This document shows positions 39,031-51,192 of a stretch of DNA of 64,000 nt, piece by piece (position 1 is the first letter of the stretch; each line of letters opens with the position of its first letter). The notes under the pieces were generated by a model that was not told the DNA's origin, searched no databases, and worked only from the letters and a program-made list of their open reading frames with translations. Source of the DNA: Sodalis sp. dw_96 (GTDB lineage: Bacteria > Pseudomonadota > Gammaproteobacteria > Enterobacterales > Enterobacteriaceae); NCBI RefSeq assembly GCF_018449575.1, contig NZ_JAAVUT010000021.1:28153-92152 (forward strand), in the 5' to 3' direction. The position numbers and the translations under genes are program-made.

Positions 39031-41199
39031 ATGAGCTATCAGGTTCTTGCCCGTAAATGGCGTCCGCAGACGTTTTCAGATGTTGTAGGTCAGGAACATG
39101 TTCTGACGGCGTTGACCAACGGCCTTTCACTGGGCAGAATTCACCACGCCTATTTATTGTCCGGCACCCGGGGCGTCGGTAAGACCACTATTGCCCGTTT
39201 GCTGGCGAAGGGACTGAACTGCGAAACCGGTATCACCGCCACGCCGTGCGGTGTATGCGATAACTGCCGTGAGATCGAACAGGGGCGATTCGTCGATCTT
39301 ATCGAGATTGACGCGGCCTCCCGCACCAAGGTGGAAGATACCCGCGACCTGCTGGATAACGTGCAATACGCACCTGCCCGGGGCCGCTTCAAAGTCTATC
39401 TCATCGATGAAGTGCATATGCTGTCGCGTCACAGCTTTAACGCGCTGCTGAAAACGCTGGAAGAACCGCCGTCCCACGTTAAGTTTCTTTTGGCCACCAC
39501 CGATCCGCAAAAATTGCCGGTGACCATATTATCCCGTTGCCTGCAGTTTCATCTCAAGGCGCTGGATATCGTACAAATTCGCGATCAGCTCGATCGCATT
39601 TTGCAATGGGAGAATATAGGCAGCGAGCCGCGGGCGCTTCAGCTGTTGGCCCGGGCCGCCGACGGCAGCATGCGCGATGCGCTGAGTCTGACCGATCAGG
39701 CCATCGCCATGGGGCTGGGGCAGGTGACCACCCGAACGGTCAGCGAAATGCTGGGCACCTTGAACACCGAGCAGCCCCTGGCGCTGATAGAGGCGCTGGT
39801 GAAGGCGGACGGCGGCGCTATGATGGCGCAGTTGGCCCAGTGCGCCTCCCGCGGCGTGGACTGGGAAACGCTGCTGGTGGAAATGCTGACGCTGCTGCAC
39901 CGCATCGCCATGGGGCAGCTTTTGCCGGATGCCTTGTCGGAAGACGATGATGCCGTTATCGCGTCGCGATTGCGCGGGTTGGCGCGGCAGATCCCCCCCG
40001 CCGATTTGCAGCTCTATTACCAAACGCTGCTGGTGGGGCGTAAAGAGTTGCCGTTCGCCCCCGATAGGCGGATGGGGGTTGAGATGACCCTGCTGCGCGC
40101 ACTGGCGTTTCACCCCCGTAATCCGGCGTTTTCGTCACAACCGGAACAGTTTTCCGCTGAAGACGGCGACTCATCGGCGAAGGCGCCGGCGTTCAAGGCC
40201 AATGGCACAGAGCAGGCGGCGCCGGCAAACCCCGGACCGGAAGTGCTCGCCGTCACGGACCCTGTCCATCCCCGCACGGCGGAACAGCAGGGTACGGCTC
40301 TCCCGCCCCGTTCCGGGGTGAACGAAACCACCGCGCAAGAGACCCATCATGCCGCTGTGCCGCAGCGAAACGGGGGCGGCGATTCCCCGGCCGATCCGTC
40401 GCGGCCGTCGAACGCGCACGATGATGCCTTGCCGCCCGCCTCCGATGACGCGCCCCCCACGGCGGCAAATTTGCCGGAGAATACCGCCCAATTATTGCAG
40501 GCGCGCACCGCGTTGTTGCAACGCAGCGAGAGCCACAAACCAAAAAAAACTGAACCGGCATTGACGCCGGAGCGCCGAAAACCGGCCAATAGCGCATTGG
40601 AGCGTTTGGCTTCAGTGAGTGAACAGGCCCAGCAGCGTCAGCTTGCCGGACAAAAGGAACCCAAGGCGGACATAGGGGCCAAGCCGGAGGCCTACCGCTG
40701 GCGGGCCAGCGTGCAATCCGGGCCGGACGAGCCGGCCACCACGCCTAAATCCCTGCGCAACGCCCTAGAACATGAAAAGACCCCGGAGCTGGCCGCCCGG
40801 CTGGCGGTGGAATCGATGGAGCGCGATCCCTGGGCGGCGTTGGTGGATCGGCTGGCCCTGCCAAAGCTGGTGCAGCAATTGGCGTTAAATGCCTTCCGGG
40901 AAGATTTGGCCCCGGGGAAAGTCTGTTTGCATCTGCGGTCCGGCCAGCAGCATTTGAATTCCGCCGTGGCGCAGGGCACCTTGAGCGAGGCATTGAGCAC
41001 AGAACTCGGCGCGCCGGTTGAATTAAGCGTGGTGACGGATGATAATCCGGCGGTGCGTACGCCTCTGGAATGGCGGCAAGCCATCTATGAAGAAAAATTG
41101 ATGCAGGCGCGTCAGGCGATTATCGAAGATAATAACATCCAGACGCTCCGGCGTTTTTTTGACGCCGAATTGGATGAAGACAGCATCCGTCCTGTTTAA
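39031..41199 (+). CDS. dnaX: DNA polymerase III tau (and gamma) subunit
   Basis: Clamp-loader ATPase; full-length tau also dimerises the core polymerase and binds DnaB. 722 residues from MSYQVLARKWRPQTF against 643 in E. coli. Walker A GTRGVGKT at 45-52; zinc module Cys64, 73, 76 and 79; Walker B VYLIDEVHML; SRC motif LSRCLQFHL. The extra length lies in a Pro/Ala/Ser-rich linker (about 365-560) before the conserved C-terminal tau domain. A slippery A8 run followed by a stem at 40542-40570 should yield a 507-residue gamma form. The longer frame from 38980 is rejected. Confidence 0.96.
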   Translation: MSYQVLARKWRPQTFSDVVGQEHVLTALTNGLSLGRIHHAYLLSGTRGVGKTTIARLLAKGLNCETGITATPCGVCDNCREIEQGRFVDLIEIDAASRTKVEDTRDLLDNVQYAPARGRFKVYLIDEVHMLSRHSFNALLKTLEEPPSHVKFLLATTDPQKLPVTILSRCLQFHLKALDIVQIRDQLDRILQWENIGSEPRALQLLARAADGSMRDALSLTDQAIAMGLGQVTTRTVSEMLGTLNTEQPLALIEALVKADGGAMMAQLAQCASRGVDWETLLVEMLTLLHRIAMGQLLPDALSEDDDAVIASRLRGLARQIPPADLQLYYQTLLVGRKELPFAPDRRMGVEMTLLRALAFHPRNPAFSSQPEQFSAEDGDSSAKAPAFKANGTEQAAPANPGPEVLAVTDPVHPRTAEQQGTALPPRSGVNETTAQETHHAAVPQRNGGGDSPADPSRPSNAHDDALPPASDDAPPTAANLPENTAQLLQARTALLQRSESHKPKKTEPALTPERRKPANSALERLASVSEQAQQRQLAGQKEPKADIGAKPEAYRWRASVQSGPDEPATTPKSLRNALEHEKTPELAARLAVESMERDPWAALVDRLALPKLVQQLALNAFREDLAPGKVCLHLRSGQQHLNSAVAQGTLSEALSTELGAPVELSVVTDDNPAVRTPLEWRQAIYEEKLMQARQAIIEDNNIQTLRRFFDAELDEDSIRPV
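40542..40570 (+). promoter_or_regulatory. Programmed -1 frameshift site in dnaX
   Basis: Eight consecutive A (40542-40549) read CCA AAA AAA ACT in frame. A -1 slip gives AAC TGA, stopping at once (TGA 40551-40553) to make a 507-residue gamma subunit. Five bases on is a perfect stem CCGGC-ATTGAC-GCCGG (40555-40570), and a purine-rich GCGAGAG lies about 10 bases upstream: the same slippery site, stem-loop and internal Shine-Dalgarno layout as E. coli dnaX. Confidence 0.8.
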
Positions 41200-41585
<386 letters not shown>

Positions 41586-41586
<1 letters not shown>

Positions 41587-42191
41587 TGCAAACCAGCCCA
41601 TTGCTTGAAGCGTTAATGGAAGCGTTGCGTTGCCTGCCGGGGGTGGGACCGAAATCGGCGCAGCGTATGGTTTTTCATTTGCTGCAGCGGGATCGCAGCG
41701 GCGGCATGCGGCTGGCGCAGGCATTGACCCGCGCGATGTCGGAAATAGGCCAGTGCGCCGACTGCCGGACATTTACCGAACAGGACATTTGCACCATCTG
41801 CGCCAATCCGCGCCGCGCGCAGAGCCGGCAAATTTGCGTGGTGGAAAGTCCCGCCGATATTCATGCCATTGAACAGACCGGACAATTTGCCGGCCGTTAT
41901 TTTGTCCTGATGGGGCATTTGTCCCCCCTGGACGGTATCGGCCCGGAGGATATCGGCCTCGGCCGGTTGCAGGAGCGGCTGGCCGATGAAGATATCGCTG
42001 AAGTGATATTGGCCACCAACCCCACGGTGGAAGGGGAAGCAACCGCCAACTATATCGCCGAGATGTGCGCCCATCACAACGTGATGGCCAGTCGTATCGC
42101 CCACGGTGTGCCCATGGGCGGCGAACTGGAAATGGTGGACGGCACAACCCTGTCGCACTCCCTGGCCGGTCGCCAACCCATCAAGCTGTAA
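41586..42191 (+). CDS. recR: Recombination mediator RecR
   Basis: Acts with RecF and RecO to load RecA on gapped DNA. 201 residues as in E. coli. Helix-hairpin-helix [15 protein letters not shown] at 14-28; zinc finger Cys57, 60, 69 and 72; Toprim domain from about 80 ([15 protein letters not shown]); Walker-like C-terminal [20 protein letters not shown]. Translationally coupled to ybaB. Confidence 0.97.
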
Positions 42192-42267
42192 GGCCGCGAC
42201 GGGGGGATTCCCCGTCCGCGCCGCCCCCTTCCGCATTGAATCCGCCAACAATTTTTAACTTTTTTGC

Positions 42268-42296
42268 CTTGAAATTCTTCGGGGCCACCCCCATTT
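42268..42296 (+). promoter_or_regulatory. Sigma-32 promoter for htpG
   Basis: CTTGAAA (42268-42274), 14-base spacer, CCCCATTT (42289-42296): an essentially consensus heat-shock promoter, 65 bases before htpG. Confidence 0.9.
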
Positions 42297-42360
42297 GTTC
42301 TTCATCGTTGTATGCAAACCCGCCTGACTGACAGCTATTTGGATTGAGGTAAGTATAAGT

Positions 42361-44283
42361 ATGAAAGGACAAGAAACTCGCGGATTCCAATCTGAAGTAA
42401 AACAACTACTCCAGTTAATGATCCACTCACTTTATTCCAATAAAGAAATCTTTATACGCGAACTGATCTCTAACGCCTCGGATGCGGCGGATAAGCTGCG
42501 TTTTCGCGCATTGTCCCAGCCTGAGCTCTATGAGGGCGACGGCGAGCTGCGTGTTCGTCTGTCGTGCGATAAAGAGAAACGTACGCTGACCCTGAGCGAT
42601 AACGGCATCGGCATGCGCCGGGACGAGGTTATCGACAACCTGGGTACCATCGCGAAGTCCGGCACCAAGGCCTTCCTTGAGTCCATGGGCTCGGATCAGG
42701 TGAAAGACAGCCAGTTGATCGGCCAGTTCGGCGTCGGTTTCTATTCCGCCTTTATCGTGGCGGATAAAGTCACCGTTCGCACCCGCGCCGCCGGTGCTTC
42801 CGCCGAGGAAGGGGTTTTCTGGGAATCCGCCGGTGAAGGCGATTACACCATAGCCGATATCACCAAACCGGAACGCGGCACCGAAATCACCCTGCATATG
42901 CGCGAGGGCGAGGATGAATTCCTGGATGACTGGCGTTTACGCAGCATCATCAGCAAATATTCCGACCATATCGCCCTGCCGGTGGAAATAGAAACCCGCA
43001 GCAAGCCGGAGAAGGAAGACGACGCTGAAGACAAAGACATCAACGCCGCCGATGACGCCGCCGAGACCGTCACCTGGGAAAAAATCAATAAAGCCCAGGC
43101 GCTGTGGACCCGCAGCAAGGGTGAGATAAGCGACGAAGAATATAAGGAGTTTTACAAACACCTTTCCCATGATTTCAGCGATCCGCTGATTTGGAGCCAT
43201 AACCGGGTGGAAGGGAAGCAGGAATATACCAGCCTGCTGTATATCCCCGCCCAGGCCCCCTGGGATATGTGGAATCGCGATCACAAGCATGGCTTGAAGC
43301 TCTATGTGCAACGGGTCTTTATCATGGACGATGCCGAGCAGTTCATGCCGAACTATCTGCGGTTCGTCAAGGGGCTGATTGATTCCAACGATTTGCCGCT
43401 GAACATCTCCCGCGAAATCCTGCAAGATAACCGCGTGACGCAAAATCTGAAAAACGCCCTCACCAAACGCGCGCTGCAAATGCTGGAAAAACTGGCCAAG
43501 GATGATGCGGAAAACTACCAGAAATTCTGGGAACAGTTCGGCCTGGTGCTGAAAGAAGGCCCGGGTGAAGATACCGCCAATGGGGAAAGCATCGCCAAGC
43601 TGCTGCGTTTTGCCTCAACCCATACCGACAGCTCGGCGCAAACCGTCTCGCTGCAGGAATACCTGGGACGGATGGTGGAAGGGCAGGAAAAAATCTATTA
43701 CCTCACCGCCGACAGCTACGCCGCCGCCAAGAGCAGCCCGCACCTTGAACTGCTGCGCAAAAAAGGCATCGAAGTGCTGTTGCTTTCCGATCGTATCGAT
43801 GAATGGATGATGAGCTACCTGACCGAGTTCGAAGGCAAGCCCTTCCAATCCATCAGCAAAACCGATGCAACGCTGGATAAGCTGGCGGATGAAGAAACGC
43901 CGGAAGAGCGGAAAGACGCCGATAAAGCGCTGGAACCCTTTGTTAGCCGGGTGAAGACCCTGCTGGGGGATCGGGTTAAGGATGTACGCCTGACCCACCG
44001 GCTCACCGATACTCCGGCCATCGTGACCACCGACGCCAATGACATGACCACCCAGATGGCGAAGCTGTTCGCCTCCGCCGGTCAGAAAGCCCCTGAAATC
44101 AAATATATATTTGAACTCAATCCGGATCATGCGCTGGTCAAGCGTGCCGCCGATATCAATGATGAAAGCCATTTCGGCGAATGGATCGATCTGCTGCTGG
44201 ATCAGGCGCTGCTGGCGGAACGCGGTACCCTGGACGACCCGAACCAGTTTATTCGCCGTATGAATCAGTTGCTAGCGAAATAA
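42361..44283 (+). CDS. htpG: Hsp90-family chaperone HtpG
   Basis: ATP-dependent homodimeric chaperone. 640 residues against 624. GHKL ATPase domain: [14 protein letters not shown] (catalytic Glu and Asn), [17 protein letters not shown]. Middle domain and C-terminal dimerisation domain (to [13 protein letters not shown]) follow. The extra residues fall mainly in the acidic linker near 215-240 ([19 protein letters not shown]) and in small loops. Heat-shock promoter and good ribosome site upstream. Confidence 0.97.
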   Translation: MKGQETRGFQSEVKQLLQLMIHSLYSNKEIFIRELISNASDAADKLRFRALSQPELYEGDGELRVRLSCDKEKRTLTLSDNGIGMRRDEVIDNLGTIAKSGTKAFLESMGSDQVKDSQLIGQFGVGFYSAFIVADKVTVRTRAAGASAEEGVFWESAGEGDYTIADITKPERGTEITLHMREGEDEFLDDWRLRSIISKYSDHIALPVEIETRSKPEKEDDAEDKDINAADDAAETVTWEKINKAQALWTRSKGEISDEEYKEFYKHLSHDFSDPLIWSHNRVEGKQEYTSLLYIPAQAPWDMWNRDHKHGLKLYVQRVFIMDDAEQFMPNYLRFVKGLIDSNDLPLNISREILQDNRVTQNLKNALTKRALQMLEKLAKDDAENYQKFWEQFGLVLKEGPGEDTANGESIAKLLRFASTHTDSSAQTVSLQEYLGRMVEGQEKIYYLTADSYAAAKSSPHLELLRKKGIEVLLLSDRIDEWMMSYLTEFEGKPFQSISKTDATLDKLADEETPEERKDADKALEPFVSRVKTLLGDRVKDVRLTHRLTDTPAIVTTDANDMTTQMAKLFASAGQKAPEIKYIFELNPDHALVKRAADINDESHFGEWIDLLLDQALLAERGTLDDPNQFIRRMNQLLAK

Positions 44284-44309
44284 GCTGTAGAGGTTTGGGT
44301 AAAAACATT

Positions 44310-44331
44310 GAGGCCGGGCTTGCCTGGCCTC
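44310..44331 (+). terminator. First hairpin after htpG
   Basis: AGGCCGGGCTTGCCTGGCCT (44311-44330), near-perfect stem-loop without a T run. A second copy with one base change and a T-rich tail is at 44494. See the repeat between them. Confidence 0.5.
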
Positions 44332-44338
44332 AGGCTGC

Positions 44339-44485
44339 TGACAAACGTACTCGGAGTCTATGAGGCGGGGCAGGATGCTAGAAGAGTAAACCGTCCGCGC
44401 CATGGATGGCGCGGATCGAGCCTCCAGGGATGGATTCACGGCGTGTTTACGATCTAGCATTCTGTTCCGACTAGGCACTTTGTCA
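44339..44485. repeat. Palindromic TGACAAA-ended repeat after htpG
   Basis: About 147 bp with terminal inverted repeats TGACAAA (44339-44345) and TTTGTCA (44479-44485), subterminal inverted copies CAGGATGCTAGA / TCTAGCATTCTG-like, inner inverted GTAAAC/GTTTAC, and a central CGCGCCATGGATGGCGCG palindrome. No coding frame. It shares long blocks with 19383-19485, so it is an interspersed family, likely a miniature non-autonomous element or large palindromic intergenic repeat. Confidence 0.75.
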
Positions 44486-44493
44486 TCAAGTTC

Positions 44494-44519
44494 AGGCCGG
44501 GCTTGCCCGGCCTTTCTTA
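44494..44519 (+). terminator. Second hairpin after htpG, with T-rich tail
   Basis: Perfect 9-bp stem AGGCCGGGC-TT-GCCCGGCCT (44494-44513) followed by TTCTTAT; likely the functional htpG terminator. Confidence 0.7.
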
Positions 44520-44632
44520 TGGACAATCACGTCGGTTTTCACCCCTCCCGGTAGCGGGCAAGATTCCGAAAGCGCCATAAAACCGCCTCTACCCGCCGCC
44601 ATGCCTTGAGGAACGCTATACACTAGTGGTAA

Positions 44633-45331
<699 letters not shown>

Positions 45332-45512
45332 ATCCACGCCTGGCGGGTCGGGTAATGCGCCGGCCCGCCACCTATCACAGCGATTTATATTCCTACCCGG
45401 GATCATAAACATCTAAGCCGATTTTTCGGCTACACTGTCTTATCGAAACCGCCAGGCTATTCCCATGGATTTACAGGATGTTGGCGGATAAACCTTAACA
45501 GGAGATAAGGTC

Positions 45513-46481
45513 ATGGGGCAGGAAAAATACGCGGTCCTGATGGTTAACCTTGGCACCCCCGAGACACCCACGCCCCGGGCGGTAAAACGCTATCTGGCGG
45601 AGTTCCTCAGCGACCGGCGGGTAGTGGATACCCCGCGTCTTCTCTGGTGGCCGTTGCTGCGCGGGGTGATACTGCCCCTGCGTTCACCTCGGGTGGCGAA
45701 GCTTTATAAAAGCATCTGGATGGAAGAAGGTTCACCGCTTATGGTATTTTGCAAGCGCCAGCAAGCGGCGTTGGCGGCCGCCTTACCCGATATCCAGGTG
45801 GAGCTGGCCATGAGCTATGGCCGTCCCGACCTGCCGTCCGCCATCGAACGCTTGATAAGCGCAGGGGTAACGAAACTGACGGTTTTGCCGCTCTATCCGC
45901 AATACTCCAGTTCCACCAGCGCCGCCATTTGGGATGCCATCGCCCGCATTTTAACCGATTACCGCCGTTTGCCCGCTATCCGCTTTATTCGAGATTATGC
46001 CGAACATCCCGCTTATATCGCGGCGTTGAAACAGAGTATCGAAGCCTCTTTCGCCCGGCACGGGCGCCCGGATCGACTGGTTATTTCCTTTCACGGCATC
46101 CCGCAGCGTTATGCAAGGGAAGGGGATGATTACCCGCAGCGCTGCGAGGATACCCGCCAGGCCCTGGTGGCCGCGCTGGATTTCCCGCCGGAACGGATCA
46201 TGATGACATTCCAGTCCCGTTTCGGCCGCGATCCCTGGCTGGTGCCTTTTACCGATCACAGTCTGCGAGACTTACCGGCCCAGGGCGTTAAGCATGTGCA
46301 GGTGGTCTGTCCGGGTTTCTCGTCGGACTGTTTGGAAACCCTGGAGGAAATCAATGTACAGAATCGGGAAATATTCACCCATGCCGGCGGTGAAACCTTC
46401 CATTATATCCCGGCATTAAATGCCGAACCCTCCCAGATAGAACTGTTTTGTCAATTGGTAAGGGAACCTTCAAAAGGGTAA
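45513..46481 (+). CDS. hemH: Ferrochelatase
   Basis: Inserts Fe2+ into protoporphyrin IX, the last step of haem synthesis, at the membrane face. 322 residues against 320. Signature [19 protein letters not shown] with the catalytic His, [34 protein letters not shown] and [22 protein letters not shown] ribosome site. Its end overlaps ybaL on the other strand by 12 bases. Confidence 0.97.
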   Translation: MGQEKYAVLMVNLGTPETPTPRAVKRYLAEFLSDRRVVDTPRLLWWPLLRGVILPLRSPRVAKLYKSIWMEEGSPLMVFCKRQQAALAAALPDIQVELAMSYGRPDLPSAIERLISAGVTKLTVLPLYPQYSSSTSAAIWDAIARILTDYRRLPAIRFIRDYAEHPAYIAALKQSIEASFARHGRPDRLVISFHGIPQRYAREGDDYPQRCEDTRQALVAALDFPPERIMMTFQSRFGRDPWLVPFTDHSLRDLPAQGVKHVQVVCPGFSSDCLETLEEINVQNREIFTHAGGETFHYIPALNAEPSQIELFCQLVREPSKG

Positions 46482-48179
46482 TGACCGCTGCCCCGGTACG
46501 CTGTCATCCGCCTGCGGAACCAGGGAGGTTTCAAGCTGTAGCAGGGAGATCATGCTATTGGCAATCTCCCGCTCTCCCATGACCACAAGCGTAGCGCCAC
46601 GTTCGCTGATATAGGTCACTTCGTCATCGTAATGGGCGCGGGCGACAATGTGCAGATCCGGCCGTTTGGCTCTGGCCATGGCGACAATTTCCCCGGCTTC
46701 GAAGCCATTGGGAATGGTCAATAATAGCCAATGGGCGCAATCCAGGCGCGCCAGGGAAAGAATTTCCGCTTTGGCGGCATTGCCCATCACCACATTGATC
46801 CCTTGTTCGCGCAAGGCGTCCACCCGAGGGCGAGCGTTTTCAATCACCACCATCGGCATGCCCGCCTGAGCCAGCTTGGCGCCGATGAGACTACCCACCC
46901 GACCATATCCCACCAGCAGCACGTGATGGCAGATTTCCATGGGGGTCTGGGGTTCTTCACCCGGTTTTTGTTCCGCATATTTTTCTTCATCGGCTTCACC
47001 ACGAGCCAGATAGCGCTCCAGCACGGCAAACATCAGCGGATTGATCATGATGGATAATATCGCCCCGGCCAGTACCAGATTTTGTCCTTCCTGAGTCAGC
47101 ATACCGAGGGCTATACCCAGCCCGGCGAGAATAAAGGCAAATTCGCCGATTTGCGCCAGGCTTACGGAAATCGTCAGCGCGGTGCGGGTGGAGAGACCGA
47201 ATAAATTCACCAGGGCAAAAGCCGCCGCCGATTTGCCCAGCAGGATAATGGCCAGCGTCGCGAGCACCGCGCCCGGTTCGTTGAAAACGATACGCGGGTC
47301 GAACAGCATGCCCACCGACACGAAAAACAGCACCGCGAAGGCATCCCGTAACGGCAGGGTATCCTGGGCTGCGCGGTGGCTCAGTTCGGATTCGCTCAGC
47401 ACCACCCCGGCAAAAAAGGCCCCCAGGGCAAAAGAAACGTCAAACAGCTTTACCGCCCCGAAAGCGATACCCAGGGCCATTGCCAGCACCGACAGAGTGA
47501 ACAGCTCCCGCGAGCCGGTGCTGGCGCTTTTGGCCAAGACCCAGGGCACCACGCGACGGCCCACCACAATCATAAGGGTAATAAACGCCACCACCTTGCC
47601 GATGGTAATGGACAGATCCTGCCACAATTGCGCCTCGCTGCCGGCGTCGCTGCTCAGCATATTGCCGTAGGCCGGCAATAATACCAGCGTAAGCACCATC
47701 ACCAGATCTTCCACAATCAGCCAGCCGATGGCGATTTGCCCGCGCCGGCTGTCGATTAACTGACGCTCCTCAAGCGCCCGCAGCAATACCACGGTGCTGG
47801 CGGTGGACAGGCAAAGACCGAATACCAGTCCGTTGACCGGCGTCCAGTCCATCAAGGTGGAAAAAAGAATCCCCAGCAGGGTGGCAACGCCGATTTGGGC
47901 GATGGCGCCGGGGATGGCGATGGATTTTACCGCCATCAGATCCTTTAAGGAAAAATGCAGTCCCACCCCGAACATCAGCAATATTACCCCCAGTTCGGCC
48001 AGTTCCGGCGCCAGGGAGGTGTCGGCGACGAATCCCGGCGTATGGGGTCCCACCAGCACACCGGCGGCAAGATAGCCCACCAGGGGTGAGATGCGGAAAC
48101 GATTGGCAAGAATGCCTAGCAGAAATGCCAGGACCAGGCCTCCGACAATGGTATTGATGAGTGGTGTGGCATGATCCAT
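46470..48179 (-). CDS. ybaL: CPA2-type cation/proton antiporter with TrkA-N domain (YbaL/RosB)
   Basis: Predicted K+/H+ antiporter of the KefB family. 569 residues against 558 in E. coli. Twelve or so membrane helices (1-390) followed by an NAD-binding RCK/TrkA-N domain starting [19 protein letters not shown] (about 415-535). Related RosB in Yersinia works with RosA/Fsr in peptide and pH resistance; the fsr gene is next door here as in E. coli. Convergent with hemH. Confidence 0.94.
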   Translation of the reverse strand: MDHATPLINTIVGGLVLAFLLGILANRFRISPLVGYLAAGVLVGPHTPGFVADTSLAPELAELGVILLMFGVGLHFSLKDLMAVKSIAIPGAIAQIGVATLLGILFSTLMDWTPVNGLVFGLCLSTASTVVLLRALEERQLIDSRRGQIAIGWLIVEDLVMVLTLVLLPAYGNMLSSDAGSEAQLWQDLSITIGKVVAFITLMIVVGRRVVPWVLAKSASTGSRELFTLSVLAMALGIAFGAVKLFDVSFALGAFFAGVVLSESELSHRAAQDTLPLRDAFAVLFFVSVGMLFDPRIVFNEPGAVLATLAIILLGKSAAAFALVNLFGLSTRTALTISVSLAQIGEFAFILAGLGIALGMLTQEGQNLVLAGAILSIMINPLMFAVLERYLARGEADEEKYAEQKPGEEPQTPMEICHHVLLVGYGRVGSLIGAKLAQAGMPMVVIENARPRVDALREQGINVVMGNAAKAEILSLARLDCAHWLLLTIPNGFEAGEIVAMARAKRPDLHIVARAHYDDEVTYISERGATLVVMGEREIANSMISLLQLETSLVPQADDSVPGQRSLPF

Positions 48180-48411
48180 CCAGACCCCTTGGTAAGAGAC
48201 GTTAGAAACAAAAAGTTACATATTGAGTTTATGGCAAAGCCGGTCAATTTGGGTAGGAATTTATCGCCAGATTGCAAAAAACCTTGGCTGGAAAAGGCTC
48301 AACCGCGGTATTACAGCCGGATTTAGGGGTGACGGCATGAGTCTCAGGGGGAAAATTCTCCCCGCGAAAAACGATTCAGCAGGGATTATTTAGCCAGGAT
48401 AGCGGTAAATG

Positions 48412-49617
48412 TCAGCGCGGATTAGGGAGAAATGCGGTGAGAATGCCTAACAAAGGCAAAAAAGCACAGATTTGGTAAACATATTCGATGCTGGTCAAAT
48501 CGGCGATATAACCCAGCACCGCCGCCCCAAGTCCGCCCATGCCGAAAGCGAAGCCGAAAAACAGCCCGGAGACCATGCCGATTCGGCCGGGCAGCAGCTC
48601 CTGGGCGAAGACCAGGATGGCGGAAAAAGCCGATGCGATAATCACGCCGATAAACAGGGTCAGCACGCTGGTGACCGCCAACGACGCATGGGGCAGCCAC
48701 AGGGTAAACGGGGCGACGCCGAGTATGGAACCCCAGATGACATATTTGCGGCCGATGCGATCCCCCAGCGGACCGCCGACGACGGTGCCTACCGCCACGG
48801 CGAACAAAAAGGCGAACAGGTGGATTTGCGCCGCCTGCACCGACAGGCCGAATCTATGCATCAGATAAAAAGTGTAATAACTGCTGATGCTGGTTAAATA
48901 AAAATATTTGGAGAAAATCAGCACCAGCAAAATAGAGATGGCCCCAGCCACCTGGCGGGCGGGCAAAAGCGGCGCGGTGGAGGGCTGGCCGTGGCGTGCC
49001 GCGGGCGCCGTTACCGCCCCGCGATACCACTTACCCACCTGCAGCAGGATAACCGTTGCCAGCAGCGCCGCCAGCGAGAACCAGGCAATATGCCCCCTGC
49101 CGTAGGGCGCGATCACCAGCGCCGCCAATAGCGGCCCCAGGGAGGCGCCGAAATTACCGCCCACTTGAAACAGCGACTGCGCAAGTCCATGGCGTCCGCC
49201 GGAGGCCATGCGCGCCACCCGCGAGGATTCCGGATGGAATACCGAGGAACCGGTGCCCACCAGCGCCGCCGCCGCCAGGACCCAGGGAAAACTGTCGGCG
49301 GTGGCCATCAGCAGCAGGCCGCACAGGGTAAATCCCATGCCGATGGGCAGCGAGTAAGGCTGAGGATGCTTATCGGTATAACTGCCGATCAGCGGCTGCA
49401 ATAACGAGGCGGTGATCTGGTAGGTCAGGGTAATCATGCCCACCTGGGTAAAACTCAGGGAAAAAGAAGCCTGCAGCAGCGGATAAATCGCCAGGATCAG
49501 CGATTGAATCATATCATTGAGCAAATGTGCGACGCTGATGGCGGCCAGCACCGGAAAAACCGTGCGCCGGGCCAGGCTCGCGACGGGTTTTGACCCGGAG
49601 AGGATACGTTCAGTCAT
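48412..49617 (-). CDS. fsr: Fosmidomycin-resistance MFS efflux protein (Fsr/RosA)
   Basis: Major-facilitator drug exporter. 401 residues against 406 in E. coli; twelve membrane helices. Diagnostic N-terminal block [24 protein letters not shown] and [28 protein letters not shown]. Starts inside the ybaK stop region (4-base ATGA overlap), so ybaK and fsr are coupled. Downstream hairpins near 48355 may terminate it. Confidence 0.95.
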   Translation of the reverse strand: MTERILSGSKPVASLARRTVFPVLAAISVAHLLNDMIQSLILAIYPLLQASFSLSFTQVGMITLTYQITASLLQPLIGSYTDKHPQPYSLPIGMGFTLCGLLLMATADSFPWVLAAAALVGTGSSVFHPESSRVARMASGGRHGLAQSLFQVGGNFGASLGPLLAALVIAPYGRGHIAWFSLAALLATVILLQVGKWYRGAVTAPAARHGQPSTAPLLPARQVAGAISILLVLIFSKYFYLTSISSYYTFYLMHRFGLSVQAAQIHLFAFLFAVAVGTVVGGPLGDRIGRKYVIWGSILGVAPFTLWLPHASLAVTSVLTLFIGVIIASAFSAILVFAQELLPGRIGMVSGLFFGFAFGMGGLGAAVLGYIADLTSIEYVYQICAFLPLLGILTAFLPNPR

Positions 49618-50120
49618 GCTTGCTCCGCCGTCTGGTCCTGGCCGTCCCTTTTGGCGATATCGGCAAAGACGGCCGATAACAATTGACCTAAGTCAGCGGG
49701 TTTTAATTCAATATCCAGTCCCCGCTTGCCGCCGGAAACGAAAATAGTGGCGAATTGCCGCGCCGGTCTGTCGATGACGGTGGGCAGGCGTTTTTTTTGT
49801 CCTAACGGACTGATGCCGCCTACCAGGTAGCCGGTGGTTTTTTGCGCCAGCAACGGATCGGCCATTTCGGCTTTTTTGGCCCCCAGGGCTTTGGCGACTT
49901 TTTTCAAATCCAACTGCAGCGCCACCGGCGTGACCGCCACCGCCAACTGTTTAGGCTCGCCATTCAATGCCACCAGCAAGGTTTTATACACCTGAGCCGC
50001 GTCCAGCCCCAGTTTCTCAACGGCTTCTTCACCGAAGTGGGTCTCATCGCTGTCATGCTCATAGGGATGGAGGGTAAAATCGATATGGTTTTTTTCCAAT
50101 AACTTAACCGCAGGGGTCAT
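49614..50120 (-). CDS. ybaK: Cys-tRNA(Pro)/Cys-tRNA(Cys) deacylase YbaK
   Basis: Trans-editing enzyme that clears Cys mischarged on tRNA-Pro, working with ProRS. 168 residues from [21 protein letters not shown]. coli has 159. Active-site features include the conserved Lys in [28 protein letters not shown] and [11 protein letters not shown]. The frame is open up to 50246 but that part overlaps ybaP and does not match the family. C-terminal [10 protein letters not shown] is an extra tail. Confidence 0.95.
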   Translation of the reverse strand: MTPAVKLLEKNHIDFTLHPYEHDSDETHFGEEAVEKLGLDAAQVYKTLLVALNGEPKQLAVAVTPVALQLDLKKVAKALGAKKAEMADPLLAQKTTGYLVGGISPLGQKKRLPTVIDRPARQFATIFVSGGKRGLDIELKPADLGQLLSAVFADIAKRDGQDQTAEQA

Positions 50121-50208
50121 GGTGTCAACCTGAGCGCAAATCGCATTAGGGATAAAATAGGGTAACGTACAGACGCCGGAGGGTAAATGCCCGTCGTTTA
50201 AAAAATAT

Positions 50209-51009
50209 TTACTGTTGTAACAGCGAGGGCAGGTTTTGCTCGCCATAGAGATGCAGCGCGCCTACCGCCACCACGTACGCGCCGGCGGGCAGATCCTCCA
50301 ATGCCGATTTCCAGCGCCGGTTTCGTTCGGTCATCAGGTATTGGTAAAGCTCGCTGCTGAAGGTGGCGGGAAAGGCATTGGCCACATCCGCCGGCCCGCG
50401 GTTCAGCCACCAGCCGATCATGGTTTGCAGCAGGCGCGCATTGGTATGCCAATGGCTCAGCGTGTCCTCCAGCAAGGCATTGCCCTGATCCGGCAACTGT
50501 TGCAGCAGACCCAGCTGTTCATCCGGCCCTTCCAGTTCAATCACCGGTTTATCCATGGCTTTCGCCGCCTGGATCAACTGGTAATCAATACCGTAGGCCG
50601 CGCGCAACCCCAGCCCCTCGGCCTGGCGCGCCTGCAGCGTCAATGCGATATGCCAGGCGGGAAGCTCGGCGAGCGCGGTCTCGTCCAGACGGTATTCTTC
50701 ACACAGGCGCCGGAAGATGCCGAGGTGTTCGGGGGAAAGCCGTTCGGCCAGAGGCACCGTCAAAGGCGTAGCGTTGGACAGCGGCGGGCTGACGGTAATA
50801 TCCGCTTCCACTATCAACGCGCTGGCTTTGCGCAGCATCAGCAGCAGGCTGGCAGGCAGCGGCGCCATGTCCCGGGTGCCCATATGAATGCTGCCCACCA
50901 GATGCAAGCGCCGATCTTCGGGCAGGTTGATATCCATTCCCGGCCACGCATAAACCGGCCGGGATATCAATCCCAGCACGGTCGTCATGCGCCGCCACCA
51001 TTTTCTCAT
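50209..51009 (-). CDS. ybaP: TraB/GumN-family protein YbaP
   Basis: Predicted TraB/TIKI-type metalloprotease-like protein; function unproven in bacteria. 266 residues against 264. Conserved family motifs are [16 protein letters not shown] near residue 38 and [18 protein letters not shown] at the C-terminus, with [12 protein letters not shown] and [15 protein letters not shown] core between. Same strand as ybaK and fsr, 88 bases upstream of ybaK. Confidence 0.93.
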   Translation of the reverse strand: MRKWWRRMTTVLGLISRPVYAWPGMDINLPEDRRLHLVGSIHMGTRDMAPLPASLLLMLRKASALIVEADITVSPPLSNATPLTVPLAERLSPEHLGIFRRLCEEYRLDETALAELPAWHIALTLQARQAEGLGLRAAYGIDYQLIQAAKAMDKPVIELEGPDEQLGLLQQLPDQGNALLEDTLSHWHTNARLLQTMIGWWLNRGPADVANAFPATFSSELYQYLMTERNRRWKSALEDLPAGAYVVAVGALHLYGEQNLPSLLQQ

Positions 51010-51067
51010 TACCCGCCGTCCCCGTTGTCTTATAGCATCCTAGGTTAACATGAAGCCGCCGGGAGAT

Positions 51068-51192
51068 TATACCCGTCATACTTCAAGTCGCAGCCGTGTT
51101 GGCTTCACCCCTCACCCCAGTCACTTAGTTATCTAAGCTCCCGGGGTTCGCGGGCTTGCCGCCTTGCTGCGACTCGAAGTATTTAGGGTATA
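51068..51192. repeat. ERIC element overlapping the copA 3-prime end
   Basis: 125 bp with ends TATACCC (51068-51074) and GGGTATA (51186-51192) and the classic core GTCACTTAGTTATCTAAGCTCC, matching ERIC. The copA reading frame enters the element and stops at 51133, so the last 19 or so codons of copA come from the repeat. Confidence 0.9.

Noticed and set aside
44339..44485. Complete insertion sequence
   Set aside because: It has inverted terminal repeats but is only about 147 bp and encodes no transposase.
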